DNA from: Paenibacillus sp. Root52
GTDB taxonomy: Bacteria; Bacillota; Bacilli; Paenibacillales; Paenibacillaceae
Direction: 5' to 3'
DNA length: 64,000 nt
NCBI RefSeq assembly: GCF_001426865.1
Contig: NZ_LMFO01000005.1
Location: 62,001 to 126,000 of the forward strand
Shown: piece by piece, positions 35,149 through 43,114 of the stretch
Position numbering within the stretch: position 1 is the stretch's first letter
Layout: each line of letters opens with the position of its first letter
The notes under the pieces: generated by a model
Seen by the model: the letters and a program-made list of their open reading frames with translations, nothing else
Database searches by the model: none
Told to the model about the DNA's origin: nothing
Translations under genes and position numbers: made by a program

Positions 35149-35592
35149 TCATTGCTTCTTATCTGGATCGGTTGTTTTCTTGCGTTTGTTCATCTGCTTA
35201 GCTTCCCAGAATAGTCCTGTAAGAACATCCTTAATACGCTTCTTGTCCTCGTCATCCAGTGGTATGCCATCAAACATGAGATCATCCTCATCCTCCAGCA
35301 TTTTCTTAAAGTCTCGACGATCCTTATAAGTTGCCCATTCAGGTGTGACCCGTGCATCCGTTGTGGTATTCATTTCTTCCATATATCCAGCTTGCTTCAT
35401 CATCTCTGCATAAGGAACGGAGAGGGCATCTGCCAATTTGCGAATGGTTGCAGGTTTGGGAACACCACGAACCCCATTCTCAATGCGTGAAATCTGTGAG
35501 TTACTAATTCCTGCGGAATCTGCTAGCTGATTGATACTATAGCCTTGCAACTCTCGCAGTTGTTTGAGGTAAGATCCAAAAGCATGCTCCAC
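35149..35592 (-). CDS. XRE-family phage-type repressor (ImmR/Xre-like)
   Basis: The 147-residue protein has an HTH at about 6-62 (LRELQGYSINQLADSAGISNSQISRIENG in parts; the recognition helix is SNSQISRIEN). An acidic middle and a basic C-terminus (KQMNKRKKTTDPDKKQ) follow. The pairing with an ImmA-like protease and a divergent ArpU-like gene is a prophage control module. It starts at GTG with GAAGGAG about 11 nt upstream. Confidence 0.85.
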   Translation of the reverse strand: MEHAFGSYLKQLRELQGYSINQLADSAGISNSQISRIENGVRGVPKPATIRKLADALSVPYAEMMKQAGYMEEMNTTTDARVTPEWATYKDRRDFKKMLEDEDDLMFDGIPLDDEDKKRIKDVLTGLFWEAKQMNKRKKTTDPDKKQ

Positions 35593-36010
35593 AATTCATG
35601 CCACTCCTTCAATTAGTCTATCGTAGTCTACATCTTAATTCGAATTCGTAGAAGACGACTTGGATGGAACTCGTTCATTATTTGTACTATATCGTATATA
35701 TACCATTAGGTAAAGAGATTTGAAACAATTATGCCAAAAGGTAAAGGAAATGAGAGAGTGAGTTTTATTATTCGCTCAAAATGACCCAAAATGAGGGTTT
35801 ACTCCAATCTCCAGAAAGTGGTATCCTCGAATAGAAATACGAACACTATGCGAACAAAATGTAAATTAATGATAACTGATGCCTATTAAAAATACCATTG
35901 TTTTTGGTCTATTCACGCTCGAACGGATTCCAAAAGGCAACAAAGGAACATAGCATATGCCGCTCTAGTGCAGAAAACAAAATGTTTAGTATATAAGGAG
36001 GAGAATGATG
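35593..36010. promoter_or_regulatory. Divergent control region between repressor and late-regulator genes
   Basis: The roughly 410-bp AT-rich region includes the palindrome AATTCGAATT (35636-35645). It also has three direct repeats at about one helical turn: CGAAT (35828), CGAAC (35840) and CGAAC (35851). These are candidate operators for the XRE protein. AAGGAGGAG (35995-36003) is the ribosome site of the next gene. Confidence 0.45.
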
Positions 36011-36493
36011 ATGGAATTATTGTTACCCGAATTGGATCGCCGAAAAACACAGACTGCGGTTGAAGCTGCTCTGGAGAAGTATCGCATATACAAAACCATT
36101 GCGTTTGAAGAACGAGAAGTGATGGTGACTGCGAGCTATGCAGAACGCTTCCATGGTGCAACGAACGTAACCGGAGATTCAACGGCTCGAACAGCAATTT
36201 ATAATGTGGATGTCCAGCGAGCACGCCAAGCCTATTGTGATACGATTGATTTTATTGTCTCTCGTCTAAGTGAGAAAGAGCGTCTGCTTGTGTACGAACG
36301 ATATTTGAAAGATGAAGATGTGTTCGATTATAAAGTGTATAACCACGTGTTCGAGCCTCCTGTAAGTAAGGATACGTATACGAAGATTCGAACGCGTGCC
36401 TTCTATAAGTTGGCTCTTGCTCTATCCGATCGAGGGTTAATTAATGTAGAGCCGTTATCGGCAACACGCAAGGAGCGTAAGAAGCTGGGGTAA
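36011..36493 (+). CDS. ArpU-family phage late transcriptional regulator
   Basis: The protein has about 160 residues. The family pattern is visible: ERxVMVTASYAERFHGATNV near the N-terminus, then SEKERLLVYERYLKDEDVFDYKVYNHV and TKIRTRAFYKLALAL, a sigma-like helical region. ArpU/Xpf-type proteins switch on late (tail and lysis) genes in prophages. Three successive ATGs (36005, 36008, 36011) are possible; 36011 has the best distance from GGAGG. The likely targets are the tail genes 9 kb away. Confidence 0.8.
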   Translation: MELLLPELDRRKTQTAVEAALEKYRIYKTIAFEEREVMVTASYAERFHGATNVTGDSTARTAIYNVDVQRARQAYCDTIDFIVSRLSEKERLLVYERYLKDEDVFDYKVYNHVFEPPVSKDTYTKIRTRAFYKLALALSDRGLINVEPLSATRKERKKLG

Positions 36494-36569
36494 GGGCGGC
36501 GAACTTCATCCTTTAATATCCATGCCTGATTGGATACAATAATGAACAATACATGGTTTAGTTAAATTA

Positions 36570-36610
36570 CGTGTTCAAAAGGTGCGGTCGGAATTTTTGA
36601 ACAACCTCTT
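36570..36610 (+). repeat. Dispersed GTTCAAAA...TTTTTGAACAACCTCTT element
   Basis: An inverted pair GTTCAAAA / TTTTTGAAC followed by AACCTCTTA. Related copies are at 5372-5405 (same strand) and 62384-62416 (opposite strand). This copy runs up to the ribosome site of the sensor kinase gene. Confidence 0.6.
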
Positions 36611-36626
36611 AAAGGAGAGAATCTGC

Positions 36627-38306
36627 ATGTCTGAAGAAGGTAGGATGCAGGAAATGTACACCCTGAAGACGATTGCGGAGACGTTGAATACCTCGAACGA
36701 CCTGAGTACGATGCTCGATACCGTAATAGGTAAGTTATTGGGTCTTACAGGACTGACAACAGGATGGTTATTTCTGATTGGTGAACGCGGAGAATATTCG
36801 TTCATGGCAGACTATAATTTGCCTCCTGCACTTCAGCGTCAAGAGAAGCAACCGATGCGATGTGGCACGTGTTGGTGTCTGAATCGCTTCTGGGATGGAC
36901 GACTGGACAATGCTGTTAATGTTCTTAATTGCAAACGACTTGAGGATGCGCGTGAATATCAATGGGGAGATACCTATGATATCACCCATCATGCAACGGT
37001 ACCTCTTCGATCTGGTGAGAAGATGTTAGGGCTGCTCAATGTAGCTGCCCCGAACAAAGAGCACTTTAGTGAAAGTGAACTGGCACTATTACAGGCAGTA
37101 GCTTATCAGATCGGCAGTGCGATTGAGCGGATGCGGTTATATCGTGCTGAGCAGAGGCGAGCAGATCTATTTGCAAAGCTAGGCGGATTCAGCAGTGCGT
37201 TAGGACTCGCGGTGAATGAATGTAAGCATTTGGATTCGCTGGCTGAGACAACGGTTAGTCTGCTAGGGCAACATTATGATTGGCCATTTGCAGCATTGCT
37301 GAAACTCAGAGAGGATCGTTTGGTTGTACAAGCTGCACATGTTGTGGGAGCCTTGCAGCAACGATCATTATATGAAGATTTTTCTTCAGATGGGTTGAAC
37401 GGGCTACAGCGTGCTATTGATCTTCATCGAATTACGAAATTATCCGCCTCAGAGGTTCAAGAGATAGCTACAAGCAGTGCACGGTCGTTACCTGTACCTG
37501 TTCTATCTTCGGGTCTCGCCGTCCCCATTCTGAGTATTATTCCAGGAGAGGCAGGCGTATTGGTCGTTGGTTATGCTGAGTCTAGCATTCTCCCTCAGGC
37601 GGATCATGAGGTACTTGAGGCAATTGCTGAACACATTACTGCGTCGTGGGAAAGCTTGAAGCTTGCTGAACAACGGCGTGAGTTGGCTCGATTGGAAGAA
37701 CGGAATCGCTTGGCACGGGATCTGCATGATTCGGTCAACCAGATTCTATTTTCCTTGTCCCTGACGGCGAGGGGAGCTGAGAGCATGATGTTGGGCTCTG
37801 CAGAGCATGAGCCTATTAGAGAGGCAATGAAGGACGTTCGTTCTCTCTCACAGGAAGCGCTGAAGGAAATGCGAGCACTGATTATGCAGCTGCGACCTGC
37901 CGGCTTAGAGAAGGGGCTAATGAGTGCATTGCAGGAATATGGTGCAGGACAGGGACTGCAGGTGGCTGTCCATCGTTCTGGTATGGGAAATCTGCCCCGA
38001 AGTGTTGAAGACGGGCTATGGCGAATCGGACAGGAAGCCCTTAATAATGTACGTAAGCATGCTGGCGTAAACGCAGTTGAGATCATCCTACATTTGAGTG
38101 ATCGTGAGGTAACATTAAGCGTAACCGATCGTGGGAAAGGCGGAGCCAAACGGCGAGGAGCTTTGTCCACACGTTCTCTCGGATTGTCGATTATGAAGGA
38201 ACGTGCTCAAGCGTTGGGAGGTCGATTGGAACTTGTAAGCTCCGCTCGCAAAGGAACAATGGTAACGGTGATCGTCCCGCTTACGTCTGGAACGGTAGAG
38301 AATTAA
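36627..38306 (+). CDS. GAF-domain sensor histidine kinase (HisKA_3 type)
   Basis: The 559-residue cytoplasmic kinase has no membrane segment. GAF domains lie at about 10-170 and 195-345. The phospho-acceptor is His367 in RLARDLHDSVNQILF, followed by a HATPase domain (EALNNVRKHAG, DRGKGG, SLGLSIMKERAQALGG). The first GAF holds a cysteine cluster C79-x2-C82-x-C84 plus C102, which could bind iron-sulfur, heme or zinc. ATG 36627 follows AAAGGAGAG; the open frame extends upstream only through a repeat. It forms an operon with the response regulator 12 bp on. Confidence 0.9.
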   Translation: MSEEGRMQEMYTLKTIAETLNTSNDLSTMLDTVIGKLLGLTGLTTGWLFLIGERGEYSFMADYNLPPALQRQEKQPMRCGTCWCLNRFWDGRLDNAVNVLNCKRLEDAREYQWGDTYDITHHATVPLRSGEKMLGLLNVAAPNKEHFSESELALLQAVAYQIGSAIERMRLYRAEQRRADLFAKLGGFSSALGLAVNECKHLDSLAETTVSLLGQHYDWPFAALLKLREDRLVVQAAHVVGALQQRSLYEDFSSDGLNGLQRAIDLHRITKLSASEVQEIATSSARSLPVPVLSSGLAVPILSIIPGEAGVLVVGYAESSILPQADHEVLEAIAEHITASWESLKLAEQRRELARLEERNRLARDLHDSVNQILFSLSLTARGAESMMLGSAEHEPIREAMKDVRSLSQEALKEMRALIMQLRPAGLEKGLMSALQEYGAGQGLQVAVHRSGMGNLPRSVEDGLWRIGQEALNNVRKHAGVNAVEIILHLSDREVTLSVTDRGKGGAKRRGALSTRSLGLSIMKERAQALGGRLELVSSARKGTMVTVIVPLTSGTVEN

Positions 38307-38318
38307 GGAGGAGAAGAG

Positions 38319-39047
38319 ATGCCGATTAGGATTTTGCTTGCGGATGACCATGCGATGGTCAGGCGTGGGCTTCATGTTTTTCTATCCACACAGTCCGATA
38401 TGGTTGTCGTTGGCGAGGCGTCTGATGGACAGGAAGCGTTGCAACAAGCGGCAGAGCTCGAGCCGGACGTGGTGTTAATGGATCTGCATATGCCTGTACT
38501 TGATGGAATAGAAACAGCTAGACAGCTTCGAGTGCTTACGCCTAGTATTCGGATCATTGTGCTCACATCGTTCTCAGACCAGGATCATGTTGTACCTGCT
38601 GTACGTGCTGGGGTCAAAGGATATTTGTTAAAAGACATTGAACCAGAGGATCTGGCGGTGGCGATCCGCAATGTACATGCAGGTCAGGTGGAGCTTCATC
38701 CGGCGGCGGCTGGTCAACTCATGCATGTCATGGCTTCTGCCGAACTATCTATGAATGAACAGCAGTTATCGTTGAAGCAGACAGAGCAACAGCCTGTACA
38801 AGAGCAACGTCAGGATAAGGATAAGGAAGCACAAGCATCCGCACAGGAACTTGATACGCTGACCCGTCGTGAACGGGAGGTGCTGGGGCTTATCGCTCAG
38901 GGGTTGAGTAATAAAGAAATTGCAGCCCAGTTAGTCATTACTGAGAAAACAGTAAAAACACATGTTAGTCATCTATTGGATAAATTAGGGCTATCTGATC
39001 GTACACAAGCTGCGATCTATGCGGTTCGCAAAGGATGGGTGGTCTAA
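38319..39047 (+). CDS. NarL/LuxR-type response regulator
   Basis: The 242-residue regulator has a receiver domain (1-125) with acidic pocket ADDH and phospho-acceptor Asp55 in [11 protein letters not shown] LuxR HTH (about 178-240) reads [20 protein letters not shown] then [15 protein letters not shown]. The linker is unusually long and glutamine-rich (about 140-175). It is the cognate partner of the kinase immediately upstream. Its targets are unknown. Confidence 0.92.
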   Translation: MPIRILLADDHAMVRRGLHVFLSTQSDMVVVGEASDGQEALQQAAELEPDVVLMDLHMPVLDGIETARQLRVLTPSIRIIVLTSFSDQDHVVPAVRAGVKGYLLKDIEPEDLAVAIRNVHAGQVELHPAAAGQLMHVMASAELSMNEQQLSLKQTEQQPVQEQRQDKDKEAQASAQELDTLTRREREVLGLIAQGLSNKEIAAQLVITEKTVKTHVSHLLDKLGLSDRTQAAIYAVRKGWVV

Positions 39048-39080
39048 GCATCATGACCACACCTCAGTCCAAAGTCGTAG

Positions 39081-39109
39081 AAACTCAGCCGAAAGGTTGA
39101 GTTTTTTGG
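39081..39109 (+). terminator. Terminator of the two-component operon
   Basis: AAACTCA-CC-GAAA-GG-TGAGTTTTTT stem-loop. Confidence 0.8.
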
Positions 39110-39211
39110 TGCTGGAAGTTAAGCCTTTCTGCTGACGCATCTAAGGATGAAGAAAGATATGCTAGTAATACATAAGACGAGAACACGAAATGAAAAAAGG
39201 AGCGTGACCCA

Positions 39212-39775
39212 ATGAAATTTATTGTTGTGGCAGGAAGTAACCGTAAAAATGCGACCAGTACACGTCTGGGAGAATATGTGATTCAAGCTATTCATGGTCA
39301 AGGACATGAAGCGAGCCTGTTCGATTTATATCAAACACCGGTTCCTTTCTACGCGGCGGATGAGAAACTCGACGGTGATCTACATTTGGCTGATCTGAAG
39401 GCCCGAGTGCTCGCGGCTGACGCCATTATTTTAGCTACGCCAGAGTATCATGGAAGCATAAGCGGTGTGCTCAAAAACGCACTGGATCACCTAGGTCAAT
39501 CCTATTTCAGCGGGAAGCCGGTGTTGTCCATTAGTTCATCGGGAGGTGCTGTAGGCGTAAGTGCGCTACTACAGTTGCAAGCGATTGTGCGGAATATGCA
39601 TGGGATCAATGCATCAGAATGGATTTCCATTGGCGGAGCGCAACGTAGAAGATTCGAGGCAACATACGATGGATACGAGGAATACGAAGGTAGTCAGGAT
39701 ATTGAGGAACGAATTCAACGTGTGCTTGGTTCATTTTTGCATCTAGCAGAGGCCATCACGTCTGCACGTAAATAA
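39212..39775 (+). CDS. NADPH-dependent FMN reductase-family flavoprotein
   Basis: The 187-residue flavodoxin-like protein has the phosphate-binding loop AGSNRKNATSTRL and the active-site motif ATPEYHGSISGVLKNALDHL in pieces (TPEYHGS, LKNALD). It probably reduces quinones, azo compounds or flavins with NAD(P)H. AAAGGAGCG precedes the ATG. A VOC-family gene follows after 25 bp, suggesting a small stress-detoxification operon. Confidence 0.88.
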   Translation: MKFIVVAGSNRKNATSTRLGEYVIQAIHGQGHEASLFDLYQTPVPFYAADEKLDGDLHLADLKARVLAADAIILATPEYHGSISGVLKNALDHLGQSYFSGKPVLSISSSGGAVGVSALLQLQAIVRNMHGINASEWISIGGAQRRRFEATYDGYEEYEGSQDIEERIQRVLGSFLHLAEAITSARK

Positions 39776-39800
39776 CACTTGATAGAGAGGGGGATGTCGC

Positions 39801-40256
39801 ATGATTAAAGGTATATTTGAGACACATCTGAATGTAACGGATCTGGAGAGATCCCAGCATTTTTACGAACAGATTATGGGTCTGGAACATGCATATGGAC
39901 AGCCAGAGCGAGGGAACTCCTTTTACTGGGTCGGTGGTAGAGGAAACGCAATGTTAGGCATCTGGCAAAAGGAACCTGATAAAGTTCAGCGGCAGCATTT
40001 CGCTTTTCATGTGTCCTTAGAGGATATGAAACAAGCTGTCCCTTATCTGGAGGCTAAAGGGATTGCGGCGCGTAATTTCTTAGATGATGACATTGGCGAA
40101 TTGTATGTGTTCGGCTGGATGCCCGCCGTGTCGGTGTATTTAACCGATCCAGATGGGCACTCGCTTGAGTTCATATCCATGCTGCCAGACGAAGCGAAGC
40201 CTGAGCTGGGCATGGTACCGTGGAGCACGTGGGAACGCATGCATGGACGTATGTAG
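39801..40256 (+). CDS. VOC-family (glyoxalase/dioxygenase-like) protein
   Basis: The 151-residue single VOC unit has paired beta-alpha-beta modules. The metal-ligand-like residues are His in ETHLNV near the start, His in RQHFAFHVS, and Glu in DGHSLEFIS. Related proteins are fosfomycin-thiol transferases, glyoxalases and extradiol enzymes; the substrate cannot be told. GAGAGGGGG precedes the ATG. Confidence 0.82.
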   Translation: MIKGIFETHLNVTDLERSQHFYEQIMGLEHAYGQPERGNSFYWVGGRGNAMLGIWQKEPDKVQRQHFAFHVSLEDMKQAVPYLEAKGIAARNFLDDDIGELYVFGWMPAVSVYLTDPDGHSLEFISMLPDEAKPELGMVPWSTWERMHGRM

Positions 40257-40279
40257 ATCCTCATTTGATATAAACCACA

Positions 40280-40332
40280 GGAATCTGGGGTGACTGGCGA
40301 TCAAAAGGTTATTCTGTCATCACAGTGACCAG
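40280..40332 (+). repeat. Diverged copy of the dispersed element found at 63785-63836
   Basis: GGAATC-x-GGGG, then GCGATC-xx-AAGGTT-xx-TCTGTCA and AGTGAC, align in order with 63785-63834 at about 37 of 50 positions. The sequence beyond is AT-rich and similarly TATAT-containing but not clearly alignable. Confidence 0.5.
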
Positions 40333-40409
40333 TGTAACTAGGGTTTAGTTCGATTTATATAGTTATATCTTATGGGCGTGTCCCGTGAGAGGCAGTAGGA
40401 GGAAACGAG

Positions 40410-41042
40410 ATGGTGTTTGAAGAGGTTACGTTATACACTGCACAGTTGAAAGATCTTAAACCGTTCTATAAAGATACGCTCGGCATGACAATTGTCGATG
40501 AATCTGAGCGTTCATTTACGATTCAAGCTGGACAGACAAGAATGGAATTTATGCAAAACGAGACGAATGAGAAGCCCTTCTATCACTTTGCATGGATGAT
40601 ACCTTCGAATCTCTTTCAGGAAGCAAAGGAATGGGTAGCTTCTCGTGTTCCGCTTAGTCGGCAAGATGGTCAAGATCAGACGTACTCTATGAATTGGAAC
40701 GCCCATTCACTTTATTTTGAAGACCCCGCAGGTAATATTCTAGAATTCATCGCCCATCATTCGGCGCATAATGAACGGCAACATGCTTTCTCAACCGCTG
40801 ATATATTGAAGGTATGTGAGGTAGGCATCGTATGCGAAGATGTGCTGGCAAAAGTGAATGAATTGCAGCGGATGGGGATCAAGCGATGGGGAGAGATCAG
40901 TGATACCTTTGCGCCGATGGGAGATATGGATGGTCTATTCATTGTTGTGAAAAAAGAACGCGTCTGGTTCTTCTCAGAGAAAAAAGCACAGGTACATGCA
41001 CTTGAGGTCGTCGTCCAAGATGTCGGAAAGCTGCAAATGTAG
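40410..41042 (+). CDS. VOC-family protein, two-module
   Basis: The 210-residue protein is longer than a single VOC unit. The first module covers about 1-120 (LKDLKPFYKDTLGMTIVD; YFEDPAGNILEFIAHH). The second is shorter (about 128-205: EVGIVCEDVLAKVNELQRMG). It resembles Firmicute proteins annotated only as VOC. AGGAGG precedes the ATG. No metal set is convincing in the second module, so it may be a binding protein. Confidence 0.7.
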   Translation: MVFEEVTLYTAQLKDLKPFYKDTLGMTIVDESERSFTIQAGQTRMEFMQNETNEKPFYHFAWMIPSNLFQEAKEWVASRVPLSRQDGQDQTYSMNWNAHSLYFEDPAGNILEFIAHHSAHNERQHAFSTADILKVCEVGIVCEDVLAKVNELQRMGIKRWGEISDTFAPMGDMDGLFIVVKKERVWFFSEKKAQVHALEVVVQDVGKLQM

Positions 41043-41184
41043 TTAAATGCAAGCAAGTGAAGTGAAAATGGAACCGGTCAACAAGGGTGTGCATATCTTC
41101 ACGATTTGGCTCATTTAATAGAAGTATCCGCAATGTAAGCGGTATATATGGGGGAACACTTATGCGATGAAGGAGGGATGAATT

Positions 41185-42135
41185 ATGGATCGACGTTTGT
41201 TAGAAGAGGGTCTAATGATCATCGTTTCGAGTCGGGAGCACACAGGGGATCTGTGGCACGCCCATTATGGGGCGGCGGCGATTGCGGCTTACTTCTGGGT
41301 GAGGGAGAACCGCCTAACCTCTCTGGCTGCTGGAAGTGTCACAGCTGAAGCCAAGGCAATGCTCCGTAAACATGGCGTACACTCGGGAGAACCTTCTTTG
41401 CGAGGTGAAGTGTTGCCAATGGAAGAAGCGGAAGCGCTTATCACCCAGGCGCTGGATCGTACCATTGGTGAACTGCACTGGGTTGGGCATCAGGCCATCT
41501 ATGGAGCGCTAAGCTTGAAGGCCATTCGCGAGCTGGAGGGGTGGGGGACTGCCCGTGATGTGCAACAGTTAGTTGAGCTGATGGATTCATTCGAGCGGAC
41601 TGTGCCCGGACGATCGTGGATCAATACGACAGTCAAAGAAATACGCACGCTGCGTGTAGATGAATCTGACGGTTTTCCCCAGATTGAACGTCCGGAGGAT
41701 CTGTCGCGTCTCATTCTGGATGAGCTTGGGGCATTTGATACCATCTATCAAGCAGAGGCTCATCATGATCTCATCGGACATATGTTAACGTATGGACATG
41801 CACTTAATATTTTGTATGAATTAGGTTATCCAAGCTTGTTCCATCAAGGACTGACACCGTTCTTAACGATGGTAAAAGCATTGCGACTGAGCCGTAACGT
41901 TGATCATGAACTAGATAGGCTAACATTACAATCTCCAGTGGATCGACTACCCTTGGTACGTGCTGAACGCTCGATTGCACTGCCGCATGAACTTGAATAC
42001 TGGCTAACAGACCGACGCTCACAAGATTGGAACAGCGGACATGTATTCAAATTCCCATTCAGTTTCTATCATCACGCAAGAAACAGCAATTCGGTTCCAG
42101 AGAGCTGGGAGAACTTCCGGTATATTATTGCTTAA
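41185..42135 (+). CDS. Hypothetical protein, histidine-rich alpha-helical
   Basis: The 316-residue protein is soluble and mostly helical. GGAGGGATGAATT precedes the ATG. Notable motifs are REHTGDLWHAHYGAAAIAA, HWVGHQAIYGALSLKAI, AEAHHDLIGHMLTYGHALN and the C-terminal FPFSFYHHARNS. The repeated His-x3-Tyr/His patterns might bind a metal or line an active site, as in questin-oxidase-like proteins, but the match is too weak to name. Neighbours do not clarify the role. Confidence 0.6.
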   Translation: MDRRLLEEGLMIIVSSREHTGDLWHAHYGAAAIAAYFWVRENRLTSLAAGSVTAEAKAMLRKHGVHSGEPSLRGEVLPMEEAEALITQALDRTIGELHWVGHQAIYGALSLKAIRELEGWGTARDVQQLVELMDSFERTVPGRSWINTTVKEIRTLRVDESDGFPQIERPEDLSRLILDELGAFDTIYQAEAHHDLIGHMLTYGHALNILYELGYPSLFHQGLTPFLTMVKALRLSRNVDHELDRLTLQSPVDRLPLVRAERSIALPHELEYWLTDRRSQDWNSGHVFKFPFSFYHHARNSNSVPESWENFRYIIA

Positions 42136-42231
42136 TGAGGCTACGAAAGAAACATTCATTCCATGCGTGGATTGAGTGATTAGATATATAGAATCAATGG
42201 ACATATGTAAGGAACGAGGAAATAGAATGAG

Positions 42232-42273
42232 AAGAGCACAGCCTGTGAAGTATAGGGGCGTGTGCTCTTTTTT
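42232..42273. terminator. Terminator between convergent genes
   Basis: AAGAGCACA / TGTGCTCTT (42232-42240, 42261-42269) followed by TTTTT; ends the hypothetical gene on the plus strand. Confidence 0.75.
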
Positions 42274-42302
42274 GGTATGTGGATGTAAGCTGATCCTTAG
42301 AT

Positions 42303-42788
42303 CTAACGGACTCCTATCCAAATGATGAAAAGAATGAATGTGACTCGCGATAACAACAAGAAGAGGGGCTTCGTCGATGGATTACGTACTACCCATACAC
42401 CCCAAGAACAGGTCAGGGCTGTGCTTGTCCAAAAAACAAGGAAAGGCAAGCCTTCGGCTGTGAAAGGGAATGATATTGGCGGCAGAGAGGAAAGACCTGT
42501 GCCAAGGAACAACCAAGCTGTCATATAGACAGTAAGGAAGGATGTTAATACAAACATAATCGTTTGAGACCAGAAACGATATAGACCGACTAAACGTAGG
42601 AAAAGTACAGAAAGTAGATACAGCAGCATCACACTCGTTAAATACATCACCGCAGTCCATCCAATAAACGAGTCAGTTACTACGTCAGCCTCTCTATATA
42701 GAAGGAACAGGGTCATCATGTACATAACGTAACCTGTCAGATAACCACTTATGATCACCCAGAGGTAGAACCAATCTGATCTTTGCAT
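42303..42788 (-). CDS. Four-helix integral membrane protein, hypothetical
   Basis: About 161 residues with four or five hydrophobic segments (WFYLWVIISGYLTGYVMYMM..., TAVMYLTSVMLLYLLSVLFL, MFVLTSFLTVYMTAWLFL, LSRVTFILFIIWIGV). I do not recognise the family. AGGAG lies 8 nt before ATG 42788; a GTG three codons upstream is less well placed. Confidence 0.6.
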   Translation of the reverse strand: MQRSDWFYLWVIISGYLTGYVMYMMTLFLLYREADVVTDSFIGWTAVMYLTSVMLLYLLSVLFLRLVGLYRFWSQTIMFVLTSFLTVYMTAWLFLGTGLSSLPPISFPFTAEGLPFLVFWTSTALTCSWGVWVVRNPSTKPLFLLLSRVTFILFIIWIGVR

Positions 42789-42963
42789 GCATGTCACTCC
42801 TCTTGATCCTATAAATCTTTTATTTGAAGTATAAACGTTAGCAGAAGTATAAAAGTTGAATAAAAGTTAGCTTTCACAAGAAACCGACGCTGAGCCGACG
42901 TATTAGCTTCCACAATTGGTCTTAATTCAGGCGGTTAACCGTCAGCGCAGACGTTTAAAAGAG

Positions 42964-43046
42964 GTAAGATGGTATTATCGGATCAGAAGGAAAGCAACCA
43001 TATCGATATCATCTATGAATCTACTGGCTAATGGCCAGTTTTTTTA
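42964..43046 (+). promoter_or_regulatory. Repeated 22-bp motif plus leader terminator, copy 1
   Basis: The motif at 42964-42985 (GTAAGAT, G, GTATTATCGGATCA) matches the copy at 45062-45083 in 21 of 22 bases. It is followed after 37 bp by an intrinsic terminator CTGGC-TAATG-GCCAG plus seven Ts (43024-43045), then the DUF4127 gene at 43115. Since the upstream gene is divergent, only a transcript starting here could use this terminator. A palindrome CGGTTAACCG lies at 42932-42941. Confidence 0.6.
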
Positions 43047-43114
43047 ATAGGGGCTAATCGTTCTGATCAGATGCTGAAGAAAAATCTCATTCTTGGAGCA
43101 GGAGGTAGCATGAT

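Noticed and set aside
34689..36493. Repressor, protease and ArpU block considered as an integrative element with attachment sites
   Set aside because: No integrase, relaxase or direct-repeat att sites were found in or around the block.
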